Source of the DNA: Bacillota bacterium
Lineage (GTDB): Bacteria; Bacillota_C; Negativicutes; CTSoil-072
Direction: 5' to 3'
DNA: 7,064 nucleotides
NCBI GenBank assembly: GCA_017861495.1
Contig: JAGFXW010000236.1
Location: 1-7,064, forward strand
Part shown: piece by piece, positions 1-6,394 of the stretch
Layout: each line of letters opens with the position of its first letter
How positions within the stretch are numbered: position 1 is the stretch's first letter
The notes under the pieces: generated by a model
Database searches by the model: none
What the model was told of the DNA's origin: nothing
The model's input: the letters and a program-made list of their open reading frames with translations, nothing else
Made by a program: the position numbers and the translations under genes

Positions 1-2
1 TA

Positions 3-200
3 AACGGACTCTATTTGTCCCAGGAAGTTAAATTTGTCCGGCCGGTAAAGATTGGCGATACGATTACGGTGTTGGGCACGGTTATCGAAAAAAATGATGC
101 AAAACGCCGTGTTACCATTCAAACGGTTATTAAAAATCAACGGGAAGAGGTCGTGGTAGACGGGAAAGCGGTTGTAATGTGTATGAAAAAAGAGCAATAA
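3..200 (+). CDS. MaoC-like dehydratase / (R)-specific enoyl-CoA hydratase, 3' end only
   Basis: The reading frame is open from the window edge to TAA at 198-200, giving the last 65 residues; the start lies upstream. The segment NGLYLSQEVKFVRPVKIGDT resembles the C-terminal half of MaoC hot-dog-fold hydratases (consensus roughly 'YLSQ..kF.rPV.iGDt'), and is followed by alternating strands ending in VVVDGKAVVM, also typical of the fold. Family members hydrate or dehydrate enoyl-CoA/3-hydroxyacyl-CoA. The catalytic Asp/His motif lies in the N-terminal half and is not visible, so substrate and activity cannot be judged. A TTG at 15-17 could be read as a start, but the homology continues upstream of it, so it is an internal Leu codon. 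The gene ends 220 bp before the next one and is probably a separate transcription unit. Confidence 0.75.
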   Translation, partial: NGLYLSQEVKFVRPVKIGDTITVLGTVIEKNDAKRRVTIQTVIKNQREEVVVDGKAVVMCMKKEQ

Positions 201-420
201 AATGGTGAAACAGTTTATATATTTAAATTAGTATATTGATGATAAATTTACAATTCTGTATGTATAAAATAAACAAATGTACTAGTGAAATAAATAACTT
301 TATATATAAAGAAGGATTTTTGTGTATTTACGCGAAGAATAATTAAGTTGTTTGTATCAAAAAACAATAGCGGCATAACCTCATTATGGAGCAATTTGAA
401 AAAGAGGGAAGATAAGGACA
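201..420 (+). promoter_or_regulatory. AT-rich intergenic region, probable promoter region of the rseC-rnf operon
   Basis: These 220 bases have no credible gene and are much richer in A+T than the flanking coding DNA. As the only sizeable gap upstream of rseC-rnfCDGEAB, the region is the likely site of the operon promoter. Candidate elements are weak: TTTACA at 247-252 (5/6 match to a -35) has only TAAACA at 270-275 at proper spacing, and TTGATG at 236-241 is 17 bp from TATGTA at 259-264. I cannot choose between them. A 14-bp palindrome at 298-311 lies downstream of these candidates. The ribosome binding site of the next gene is AAGGA at 414-418, just before its ATG at 421. No convincing terminator for the upstream MaoC-like gene is seen. 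Confidence 0.4.
298..311. repeat. 14-bp perfect palindrome CTTTATATATAAAG
   Basis: CTTTATATATAAAG equals its own reverse complement. It lies in the AT-rich leader upstream of rseC, about 110 bp before its start codon. It could be an operator for a dimeric regulator. In such AT-rich DNA it could also be chance, and all-A/T palindromes of this kind are poor evidence on their own. Confidence 0.3.
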
Positions 421-835
421 ATGGAAAAGCAGCAAGAGGGAATTGTGATTGAAACACGCGGCGATATGGCCCGAGTAAAGACGAGCCGGCACAACGATTG
501 TGAAAATTGTGGAGCCTGCCCGGGCAACTCGGCTATTGTGTTGGACGCCCGCAATCCGTTAGACGCAAAGATCGGCCAGCGTGTTGTGATCGAAATTCAA
601 GAAGTGAATATGCTGAAAGCTGCGTTCATTGTTTATGTGCTTCCTTTGCTTGCCGCTTTTGCCGGGGATGACAGGTGGTTGGTTGGCTGCCAAGACGGGG
701 TACGAGGCTACATGGTTTCAATTAGTGGGTGGATTTATTTTTTTTGCATTTGCAGTCTTTTATATCAAAGTCTTTGACCGTGCATCCCGTTCTGATGTCG
801 CAATGCAGCCTATAATTATCCGCATTTTGTCATGA
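421..835 (+). pseudogene. rseC: SoxR-reducing-system RseC-like membrane protein, frameshifted
   Basis: RseC-family proteins are small two-helix inner-membrane proteins; in E. coli RseC works with the Rsx (Rnf-homologous) complex in keeping SoxR reduced. The N-terminal part, in the frame starting at ATG 421, has the family features: EGIVIETRGDMARVK, then C27-x2-C30-x2-C33, then a conserved basic/hydrophobic stretch leading into a first membrane helix (AAFIVYVLPLLAAFAG). The second helix and tail (LVGGFIFFAFAVFYIKVFDR ... MQPIIIRIL) are in the +1 frame, ending with TGA at 833-835. The frames join at the G run 664-667: reading GGG instead of GGGG gives ...AAFAGMTGGWLAAKTGY..., a continuous protein of 137 residues, close to the usual family length. 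As written, the first frame instead reads unrelated sequence to a stop at 775-777. One extra G therefore explains the break; it could be real or a sequencing error. It lies directly upstream of rnfC, a common arrangement. Confidence 0.82.
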
Positions 836-905
836 GTTCCAGCAGACAAACTTATGGTATGTGATGTTTCGCATATCTCACTTCGTAGATAGAAGGGGTG
901 AAAGT

Positions 906-2225
906 ATGACAATGAGCTTTCGCGGGGGTGTACACCCAAACGATTGCAAAGGGTACTCGGCTGGTAAAGCAATAGAGACAGCGCCGGTACCAACAAAAGT
1001 AGTTATTCCGACAAGGCAGCACATTGGCGCTCCTTGCGCACCGGTAGTTAAGGTGGGCGATTTAGTCAAAAAGGGGCAGGTTATAGCAGAAACGCAAGCT
1101 TTTGTTTCCAGCCCGATTCATGCGTCTATTTCAGGAAAAGTAACGGAGATTGCAGATTATCCGCATCCGGTATTCGGCACCTGCCTGGCTGTTGTGATTG
1201 AAAGCGACGGCAACGATGAGTGGGTGGAAGGTCTGCCTCTGCAGCGTGATTGGAAGACGATTGAACCAGCCGAACTGAAAGACATCATCCGGCAAGCCGG
1301 GATGGTTGGCATGGGGGGAGCGACATTTCCCACCCACGTAAAAATGTCACCACCACCGGAAAAGAAAATCCATACCTTCATTTTGAATGCGGCGGAATGT
1401 GAACCGTACTTGACGGCGGACCATCGGGTTATGTTGGAAGAGGCGGAAACTGTTATTGCCGGCTGCTTAATCACGATGAAGGTTTTGGGAGTAACAAAAG
1501 GCATCATCGGCATTGAAGAGAACAAACCGGATGCCATTGCCGTGCTGCGCAAAGTGACTGCCGGCACCGGAATTGAAGTGATGCCATTACAAACCAAATA
1601 TCCGCAAGGCGCGGAAAAAACGCTGATCCGGGTTACCACCGGCCAGGAAGTTCCTTCCGGCGGCTTGCCAATGGATGTAGGCGTAGTGGTGCAGAACGTA
1701 GGCACTGTAGTTGCCATTGCCAACGCGGTAGAAAAAGGAATTCCGTTGATTGAAAGAGTGACGACCGTAACCGGTGGCGCTGTTGCCGAGCCGAAAAACT
1801 TGCGTTTACGGATTGGTACAACGTTTGGCCAAGCGATTGAACTTTGCGGCGGGTTTAAAGAAACCCCGACGAAAGTCATCATGGGCGGACCGATGATGGG
1901 TATGGCGCAACGGACCTTGGATGTGCCGATCATCAAAGGTACTTCCGGTATTCTTTGTTTAACGGCAGCAGAAGCAGACATCGGACCGGAGCGTCCTTGT
2001 ATTCGCTGCGGCCGCTGCGTAGCAGCATGTCCAATGGGATTAATTCCGAGCATGTTGAGCATTCTGGGTGAACGCAATGAATTCCAGGTTGCCAAAGAAG
2101 AATACGATTTGCTGGATTGCGTGGAGTGCGGCTCCTGTGTGTATACTTGTCCGGCAAAACGGAATATTGTTCATTATGTAAAATTATGTAAAGCACAAAA
2201 TGCGGCTATGGCCGCCAAGAAATAG
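906..2225 (+). CDS. rnfC: Rnf electron transport complex subunit RnfC
   Basis: RnfC is the peripheral subunit that exchanges electrons with NAD(H) through FMN and two 4Fe-4S clusters. I chose ATG 906, which has AAGGGGTG at 893-900 just upstream and begins MTMSFRGGVHP, matching the family N-terminus (GG-H-P). An in-frame GTG at 861 would add 15 residues but has no ribosome binding site. Visible parts of the 439-residue protein: an N-terminal barrel-sandwich segment (~residues 30-70, VKVGDLVKKGQVIAE); the NADH/FMN-binding region with GMVGMGGATFPTHVK (from 132) and LNAAECEPYLTADHRVMLEE; KYPQGAEK near 231; a SLBB-like segment (LRLRIGTTFGQAIELCGGF); and two 4Fe-4S motifs, C365-x2-C368-x2-C371-x3-C375-P and C405-x2-C408-x2-C411-x3-C415-P. 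There is no long C-terminal repeat extension of the kind seen in gammaproteobacterial RnfC. The gene looks intact. Its stop TAG overlaps the ribosome binding site of rnfD. Confidence 0.97.
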   Translation: MTMSFRGGVHPNDCKGYSAGKAIETAPVPTKVVIPTRQHIGAPCAPVVKVGDLVKKGQVIAETQAFVSSPIHASISGKVTEIADYPHPVFGTCLAVVIESDGNDEWVEGLPLQRDWKTIEPAELKDIIRQAGMVGMGGATFPTHVKMSPPPEKKIHTFILNAAECEPYLTADHRVMLEEAETVIAGCLITMKVLGVTKGIIGIEENKPDAIAVLRKVTAGTGIEVMPLQTKYPQGAEKTLIRVTTGQEVPSGGLPMDVGVVVQNVGTVVAIANAVEKGIPLIERVTTVTGGAVAEPKNLRLRIGTTFGQAIELCGGFKETPTKVIMGGPMMGMAQRTLDVPIIKGTSGILCLTAAEADIGPERPCIRCGRCVAACPMGLIPSMLSILGERNEFQVAKEEYDLLDCVECGSCVYTCPAKRNIVHYVKLCKAQNAAMAAKK

Positions 2226-2236
2226 GAGGTGCGGCA

Positions 2237-3241
2237 GTGAGCGCAGAAAGCAAGTTGGAAATCGGAACTTTAGCGGTATCCGCGTCACCGCATATCCGAT
2301 GTAATGAATCCATCGCTAAAATCATGTGGACTGTTAATGCCGTATTGGCGCCGGCAGCGCTTTTTTCCGTTTACCAGTTTGGAATGCCGGCATTGCGGAC
2401 CTTGATACTTTGTATTGCAGTATCTATGGCAACGGAATATTTGATCCAAAAGTGGCAGAATAAGCCGATTACCGTGAACGACGGCAGTGCTTTCCTGACC
2501 GGGTTATTGTTGGCTATGAACATTCCGGCCAATATTCCCTGGTATATTCCTGTGATTGGTTCTGTTGCGGCGATCGGGATTGCCAAACATACGATGGGCG
2601 GCCTTGGGTATAATATTTTTAACCCAGCATTGATTGGAAGGGCGTTTTTACTGGCTTCGTGGCCAATCGCCATGACAACATGGCCGACACCGGCCGGTTG
2701 GGCCGGTAAAGTGGATGCAGTAACGGCGGCAACTCCGCTGGGAATTTTGAAACTGCAAGGTTACGATGCACTGGTTAAATTTTTCGGCGACAAGTCTGAT
2801 ATGTATATGTCGATGTTTCTTGGCACACGCGGCGGAAGCGCCGGTGAAACCTCCGCTGTCCTGCTCATTCTCGGAGGAGCATATTTAATTTATCGCGGTT
2901 ATATCAATTGGCAGGTGCCGGTATTTATGATCGGTACGGTTGGAATTCTTACCTGGGCCTTTGGTGGAAACGCTGGTTTGTTTACCGGCGACCCTCTGCT
3001 TAACATGTTGTCTGGCGGCCTTATCCTGGGCGCATTCTTCATGGCGACCGATATGGTTACTATTCCTATTACGATCAAAGGGCAAATCATTTTTGCGGTC
3101 GGCGCAGGAGCATTAACGGTGTTGATTCGTTTGCTTGGCGGCTATCCGGAAGGTGTTTGTTACGCAATTTTGTTGATGAACTGCGTTACGCCGCTGATTG
3201 ACCGTTTGGTGAAGCCAGTCAAATTCGGGGTAAGGAGGTAA
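2237..3241 (+). CDS. rnfD: Rnf complex membrane subunit RnfD
   Basis: RnfD is a polytopic membrane subunit carrying covalently bound FMN and homologous to NqrB. The start is GTG 2237 with AGGAGGT at 2224-2230, 6 nt upstream. The 334-residue product has the family's many hydrophobic segments and recognisable conserved blocks: NDGSAFLTGLLLAMNIP, GGLGYNIFNPALIGRAFLL, then VDAVTAATPL (159-168), where the Thr before Pro (T166) is the expected FMN-attachment residue. Later blocks are GETSAVLLILGGAYLIYRGY, LSGGLILGAFFMATDMVT and GGYPEGVCYAILLMNCVTPLIDR. The flavinylation site reads TAAT, where the canonical site is S/T-G-A-T; I treat this as a tolerated variant. FMN attachment would need an ApbE transferase, which is not in this window. 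rnfD starts 11 nt after rnfC and ends 5 nt before rnfG, so tight co-transcription is expected. Confidence 0.96.
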   Translation: MSAESKLEIGTLAVSASPHIRCNESIAKIMWTVNAVLAPAALFSVYQFGMPALRTLILCIAVSMATEYLIQKWQNKPITVNDGSAFLTGLLLAMNIPANIPWYIPVIGSVAAIGIAKHTMGGLGYNIFNPALIGRAFLLASWPIAMTTWPTPAGWAGKVDAVTAATPLGILKLQGYDALVKFFGDKSDMYMSMFLGTRGGSAGETSAVLLILGGAYLIYRGYINWQVPVFMIGTVGILTWAFGGNAGLFTGDPLLNMLSGGLILGAFFMATDMVTIPITIKGQIIFAVGAGALTVLIRLLGGYPEGVCYAILLMNCVTPLIDRLVKPVKFGVRR

Positions 3242-3246
3242 TCGGC

Positions 3247-3680
3247 ATGTCACATGATGAAAACAGCAGTATTTTTAAAATAGGCATTAATTTAACGATC
3301 GCTTGTTTATTGTCCGGGCTTATTATTGCCGGGGTATACAGTGTTACCGCGCCGGTTGCCGCCAAAGAACGGGTTAACCTGAAAAACAAGGCGGCGGAGC
3401 AATCAAAATGGTAACGGCGGTTACTCCCGAAGGGAAAGCGATTGACTATAAAATTTTAGTCCATAATGAAACTCCGGGCTTAGGGGATAAAGCCGGTGAC
3501 GATAAGTTCCGCAAGCAGTTCTCCGGTAAGGATGCCCATGCGATGGAAGTCGTAAAGGTTCCGACTGACAAAAATATTCAGGCGCTGACAGGGGCGACGA
3601 TTACTTCACGGGCAGTCACAAAAGGCATCCGTGAAGCGGTCGAGGAAGTTGCCGCTTATGCCGCCAGTCAGAAGAAGTGA
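3247..3680 (+). pseudogene. rnfG: Rnf complex subunit RnfG, internally deleted and split into two frames
   Basis: RnfG is normally a ~180-210-residue protein with one N-terminal membrane anchor and an extracytoplasmic FMN_bind domain bearing covalent FMN. Here ATG 3247 (AAGGAGG at 3232-3238) opens a frame encoding the anchor: MSHDENSSIFKIGINLTIAC... then TAPVAAKERVNLKNKA, ending at TAA 3412-3414 (55 aa). The C-terminal part is in another frame: GGAIKMVTAVTPEGKAIDYK, HNETPGLGDKAGDDKFRKQF and TGATITS, with the expected FMN-bearing Thr at codon 3597-3599, ending TGA 3678-3680. At 3390-3395 the sequence jumps from the segment after the anchor (LKNKA) straight to the family's GGAIKM block. About 40-55 residues that normally lie between are absent, and the missing length is 1 mod 3. 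An internal ATG at 3408, preceded by GGAG at 3396-3399, overlaps the upstream stop and could restart translation to make a 90-residue unanchored FMN-binding fragment. Whether the lesion is real or an assembly error is unknown. Confidence 0.85.
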
Positions 3681-3691
3681 GGGGTGCGAAT

Positions 3692-4336
3692 ATGAAGAAC
3701 TTATGGGAGATCTTTTACAAAGGGCTCTTCGAACAAAATCCCATCTTCCGCCTGGCATTAAGCTTATGTCCGGCGCTGGCGGTTACCTCGACGGCGACCA
3801 ATGCTTTAGCGATGGGATTATCGGTATTGTTTGTTATTACCTGCAATAACGTAGTTGTTTCGTTGTTCCGCAAATGGGTAAATCCGAAGGTGCGGGTTCC
3901 GGTGTACATTACTTCGATCGCTACGATCGTAACAGTTGTTCAATTGGTGCTGGAAGCTTATTTCCCGGACTTGTTTAAAGCGTTGAGCATTTATTTGGCC
4001 CTGATCGTTGTATTTGCGATTATTTTGGCCCGGGCAGAAGTGTTTGCCGCCAAAAATACGATTATACCGTCATTTTTTGATGGCTTTGGTATGGGTTGCG
4101 GTTTTGCGCTGGCCATGGTTTCCATTGGAATTATCCGGGAACTGTTTGGCGCCGGCACGATATTCGGCATGCAAGTGATGGGAACTTCCTATGATCCCGC
4201 ATTAATTATGATTTTACCGCCAGGCGGATTTATTCTCATTGGTTTGATGATTGGTGCGTTCAACTTGATTGGCGAATACCAGGATAAAGCCAAAGCGGAA
4301 AAACGCAAATTGGCGATACAAAGGGGTGAAGCGTAA
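3692..4336 (+). CDS. rnfE: Rnf complex membrane subunit RnfE, lacking one conserved Cys
   Basis: RnfE pairs with RnfA as an inverted-topology homologue in the membrane core of Rnf (NqrD/NqrE in Na+-NQR). I chose ATG 3692, with AGGGGTG at 3680-3686, over GTG 3677, which overlaps the rnfG stop and lacks a suitably spaced site. The 214-residue product keeps the start KNLWEIFYKGLFEQNPIFRL, LSLCPALAVTSTATNALAMG with C26, and later DGFGMGCGFALAM, IIRELFGAGTIFG and ILPPGGFILIGLMIG. About six hydrophobic helices are evident. The oddity is the stretch ALIVVFAIILARAEVFAAKN: in RnfE/RsxE/NqrD proteins I know this reads roughly PLIVxNCIxxGRAEAFAxKN, with the Cys as one of four ligands of the membrane iron-sulfur centre. 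Here that position is A109 and the preceding Asn is F108. An extra Cys, C136, occurs in the next conserved block. The stop TAA (4334-4336) overlaps the rnfA ATG. Confidence 0.93.
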   Translation: MKNLWEIFYKGLFEQNPIFRLALSLCPALAVTSTATNALAMGLSVLFVITCNNVVVSLFRKWVNPKVRVPVYITSIATIVTVVQLVLEAYFPDLFKALSIYLALIVVFAIILARAEVFAAKNTIIPSFFDGFGMGCGFALAMVSIGIIRELFGAGTIFGMQVMGTSYDPALIMILPPGGFILIGLMIGAFNLIGEYQDKAKAEKRKLAIQRGEA

Positions 4337-4917
4337 TGGCCGAATACTTTGCCTTGTTTATGGGTGCGGTAATCGTCAATAACTTTGTTTTGACCCGGTT
4401 CCTCGGCCTGTGTATTTTCTTTGGGGTGTCCAAAAACCTGAACGCTTCGATCGGGATGGGCATGGCCGTAACCTCAGTCATGACGATCAGTTCCTGTCTG
4501 GCTTGGGTTGTATACAATTATGTTTTGCATCCTTTTGGATTAACGTTCCTCACTACGGTTGTATTCGTTGTATTGATTGCCAGCTTTGTTCAATTATTGG
4601 AAATGATCATTAAAAAACATGCGCCGGCATTATATAACCTGTGGGGTATTTACCTTGTATTAATTGCTACAAACTGTATTGTTTTGGCTGTTCCTCTGCT
4701 AAATGCCGAATCCAATTATACATTCGCGAAGAGTGTCGTACATGCGATCGGCTCCGGTGCAGGTTTTGCGCTGGCGATTATCTTAATGGCCAGCTTACGT
4801 GAAAAACTGCAATACGCGGATGTCCCCAAGCCTTTGCAAGGTCTGGGCATTGCCTTTGTTTTGGCAGGTATGCTGGCGTTGGCCTTCTTTGGTTTTTCGG
4901 GCATGATCCCGCTATAA
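4336..4917 (+). CDS. rnfA: Rnf complex membrane subunit RnfA
   Basis: RnfA is the membrane-core partner of RnfE, homologous to NqrE and E. coli RsxA. The 193-residue product matches the family length and aligns end to end with RsxA from memory: YFALFMGAVIVNNFVLTRFL, GLCIFFGVSKNL, GIYLVLIATNCIVLAVPLLN, SLREKLQYADVPKP, and the C-terminal AFFGFSGM. Both conserved cysteines that normally bind the membrane iron-sulfur centre are present, C26 (GLCIFFG) and C114 (ATNCIVL), in contrast to RnfE, which keeps only its first. Six hydrophobic helices are evident. The start codon overlaps the rnfE stop (TAATG), with AAGGGGTG at 4321-4328 inside rnfE as the ribosome binding site, so translation is probably coupled. 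Confidence 0.97.
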   Translation: MAEYFALFMGAVIVNNFVLTRFLGLCIFFGVSKNLNASIGMGMAVTSVMTISSCLAWVVYNYVLHPFGLTFLTTVVFVVLIASFVQLLEMIIKKHAPALYNLWGIYLVLIATNCIVLAVPLLNAESNYTFAKSVVHAIGSGAGFALAIILMASLREKLQYADVPKPLQGLGIAFVLAGMLALAFFGFSGMIPL

Positions 4918-4941
4918 TCTGGGAGCAAAGGAGAAAAAAAG

Positions 4942-5832
4942 ATGAGTATTTCAGTATTAATTTTAATTGTGCTGACTACCTTGGGGCTTTTGTTCGGATT
5001 TATCCTGGCGTTTGCCAACAAAAAGTTCGCCATCGAAGTCAATCCACTCATTCATATTGTTGAAGATGTCTTGCCAAAAGGCCAGTGCGGCGCTTGCGGT
5101 TATGCAGGCTGCATGGCTTATGCGGAAGCGGTTGTCTTAAATCCGGATGTTCCGCCTAACCTTTGTATTCCGGGTAAAGAACCGGTAGCAAAGGCAGTAG
5201 CGGAAATCACCGGGAAAGCGGCTGCTGCGGTTGAACCGCGGATTGCGCAAGTGCGCTGCGCCGGTGTTACCGGTAAAGCGGTGAAAGGTTATGAATACCA
5301 CGGAGTTGAGGACTGTGTTGCGGCGAACTTGTTGTTCGGCGGCCCGAAAGCCTGCAGTTACGGCTGCCTCGGGATGGGAACCTGCGTGAAAAAATGTCCG
5401 TTTGGGGCAATGACGATGAGCGAAGAGGGGCTGCCGGTTATTGATCCGGAGAAATGCACCGGCTGCGGCGTTTGCGAATCAGTATGTCCGAAGAAAGTCA
5501 TCGCGATGATGCCGATCGGAGCACACGTCCGTGTCAACTGCAATTCGAAGGATAAAGGCGCGGTTGCCCGTAAAGTTTGCAGCGCAGCTTGTATTGCCTG
5601 TACGCTTTGCATGCGCGAGTGCCCGTATGGGGCAATAAAGATGGAAAACAACCTGGCAGTAGTCGATGCCCATATTTGCATTGAAAAATGTAATGATGCA
5701 AAATGTTTGGCAAAATGTCCGACGAAAGCTATCCGGCCGGCAGTACTGGGGATCGTTCCCGGTGCAGAAAGCCAGGAAGCGGTAGAAAAAGCTTGTTCTT
5801 CTTGCGCAAAGGCCAGCACGCCTTCCGCGTAA
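4942..5832 (+). CDS. rnfB: Rnf complex iron-sulfur subunit RnfB
   Basis: RnfB is the ferredoxin-facing subunit that passes electrons into the complex. The start ATG 4942 has AAGGAG at 4927-4932. The 296-residue product begins with one membrane anchor (ISVLILIVLTTLGLLFGFIL), then the RnfB Fe-S domain with C49-x2-C52-x4-C57-x17-C75. Four ferredoxin-type cysteine sets follow: C138/C142/C148/C152-P, C172/C175/C178/C182-P, C213-C217-C220-C223-C227-P (with one additional Cys), and C246/C250/C255/C259-P. This multi-cluster form is typical of clostridial-type RnfB and longer than the E. coli protein. A short Ala/Ser-rich tail carries an extra CSSC pair (C285, C288) that matches no cluster motif. rnfB starts 24 nt after rnfA and is the last gene of the Rnf unit; a strong terminator follows 26 nt after its stop. 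Confidence 0.97.
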   Translation: MSISVLILIVLTTLGLLFGFILAFANKKFAIEVNPLIHIVEDVLPKGQCGACGYAGCMAYAEAVVLNPDVPPNLCIPGKEPVAKAVAEITGKAAAAVEPRIAQVRCAGVTGKAVKGYEYHGVEDCVAANLLFGGPKACSYGCLGMGTCVKKCPFGAMTMSEEGLPVIDPEKCTGCGVCESVCPKKVIAMMPIGAHVRVNCNSKDKGAVARKVCSAACIACTLCMRECPYGAIKMENNLAVVDAHICIEKCNDAKCLAKCPTKAIRPAVLGIVPGAESQEAVEKACSSCAKASTPSA

Positions 5833-5858
5833 TCCGATTTCATCCAATTCAAGGTTTG

Positions 5859-5902
5859 CTCCGTTCCGGTGACCATTGCAGCGTTGCCGGAGCGGAGTTT
5901 TT
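5859..5902 (+). terminator. Intrinsic terminator at the end of the rnf operon
   Basis: The arms CTCCGTTCCGG (5859-5869) and CCGGAGCGGAG (5887-5897) pair over 11 bp with one G-U wobble, enclosing a 17-nt loop, and are followed immediately by TTTTT (5898-5902). It lies 26 nt after the rnfB stop, the expected place for the end of an operon transcript. Confidence 0.85.
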
Positions 5903-5918
5903 GTGTTGGTATTATCTT

Positions 5919-5948
5919 TTGACGGATGTTGCTTGTGTAATGTACAAT
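5919..5948 (+). promoter_or_regulatory. Sigma-70-type promoter for the NusG-II / Gx-transporter pair
   Basis: TTGACG at 5919-5924 (5/6 match to the -35) and TACAAT at 5943-5948 (5/6 match to the -10) are separated by 18 bp. They lie between the rnfB terminator and the gene starting at 5998, which gives a short 5' leader of about 40 nt. Position and fit are both good; no operator-like repeat is obvious around it. Confidence 0.65.
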
Positions 5949-5997
5949 AGAGAAGAACCCGGCAGCAAAGAAAATAGGTAAGGCAAAGGGGAAAGAC

Positions 5998-6384
5998 TTG
6001 AAAATACTGACAAAAGCTGATATTTGGCTGATCATGTTTTTATTGTTGTTTGCGTTTGCCGGAATTGGCTTAGGTTTGAGCAGGCTTGCTACCTCCGGCT
6101 CCGGGACCCTTTCGGCACAAATCAGTTTGGGTGGGAAAATTGTACAGACTGTGCCGCTGCGCGAGGGCTACCGGCAAGAAATACAAGTAAAAAATGGTGA
6201 TCACTACAATACTATTGAGATCAATAACGGAAAGGTTCATATCCGGGAGGCGGACTGCCCGGATCAAATTTGTGTACGAAGCGGATGGATCAGCGTTGCA
6301 ACGCAACAAATTGTTTGCTTGCCGAACCGTGTTGTTATCAAAATAATGGCAACGGATAGTGATCTTGACGGTATTGCGCGATGA
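5998..6384 (+). CDS. NusG domain II-containing membrane-anchored protein
   Basis: The start is TTG 5998, with AAGGGG at 5986-5991 six nt upstream; no better-placed ATG exists. The 128-residue product has a short basic start, one hydrophobic segment (about residues 9-30, an anchor or uncleaved signal), and then a soluble domain with the family signature: READCPDQICVRSGWIS with C87 and C92, followed by QQIVCLPNRVVIKI with C107. This pattern is that of the NusG_II family (Pfam PF07009), small predicted exported proteins that resemble NusG domain II in fold only and have no demonstrated role in transcription. The three conserved cysteines suggest a redox or metal-related role, but that is inference. 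Such genes are often found beside Rnf or Gx-transporter genes in Bacillota. The next gene starts 10 nt after the stop, so the two form an operon. Confidence 0.87.
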   Translation: MKILTKADIWLIMFLLLFAFAGIGLGLSRLATSGSGTLSAQISLGGKIVQTVPLREGYRQEIQVKNGDHYNTIEINNGKVHIREADCPDQICVRSGWISVATQQIVCLPNRVVIKIMATDSDLDGIAR

Positions 6385-6394
6385 TTGAGGATCG

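Noticed and set aside
348..367. TTGTTT (348-353) and AAACAA (362-367) as a Rex (NADH-sensing repressor) operator upstream of rnf
   Set aside because: The clostridial Rex site is an 18-bp palindrome of the type TTGTTAA-N4-TTAACAA. Here the outer ends span 20 bp and the inner bases do not match, so it is only a 6-bp inverted repeat in AT-rich DNA.
858..875. TATGTGA/TCGCATA inverted repeat before rnfC as a CRP/FNR-type site
   Set aside because: The left half has TGTGA, but the right half is GCATA rather than TCACA. The pairing needs a wobble and the position is between co-transcribed genes.
861..905. GTG 861 or ATG 864 as the rnfC start
   Set aside because: There is no ribosome binding site upstream, while ATG 906 has AAGGGGTG at good spacing and matches the family N-terminus.
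1157..2095. Long open frame on the minus strand inside rnfC (about 312 codons)
   Set aside because: It is antisense to a well-conserved gene, has no recognisable domain and a composition expected from complementing rnfC codons. It is a shadow frame.
5358..6035. Minus-strand open frame of about 225 codons across rnfB and its terminator
   Set aside because: It lies antisense to the conserved Fe-S domains of rnfB and runs through the terminator and promoter. It has no known motif and is best explained as a shadow frame.
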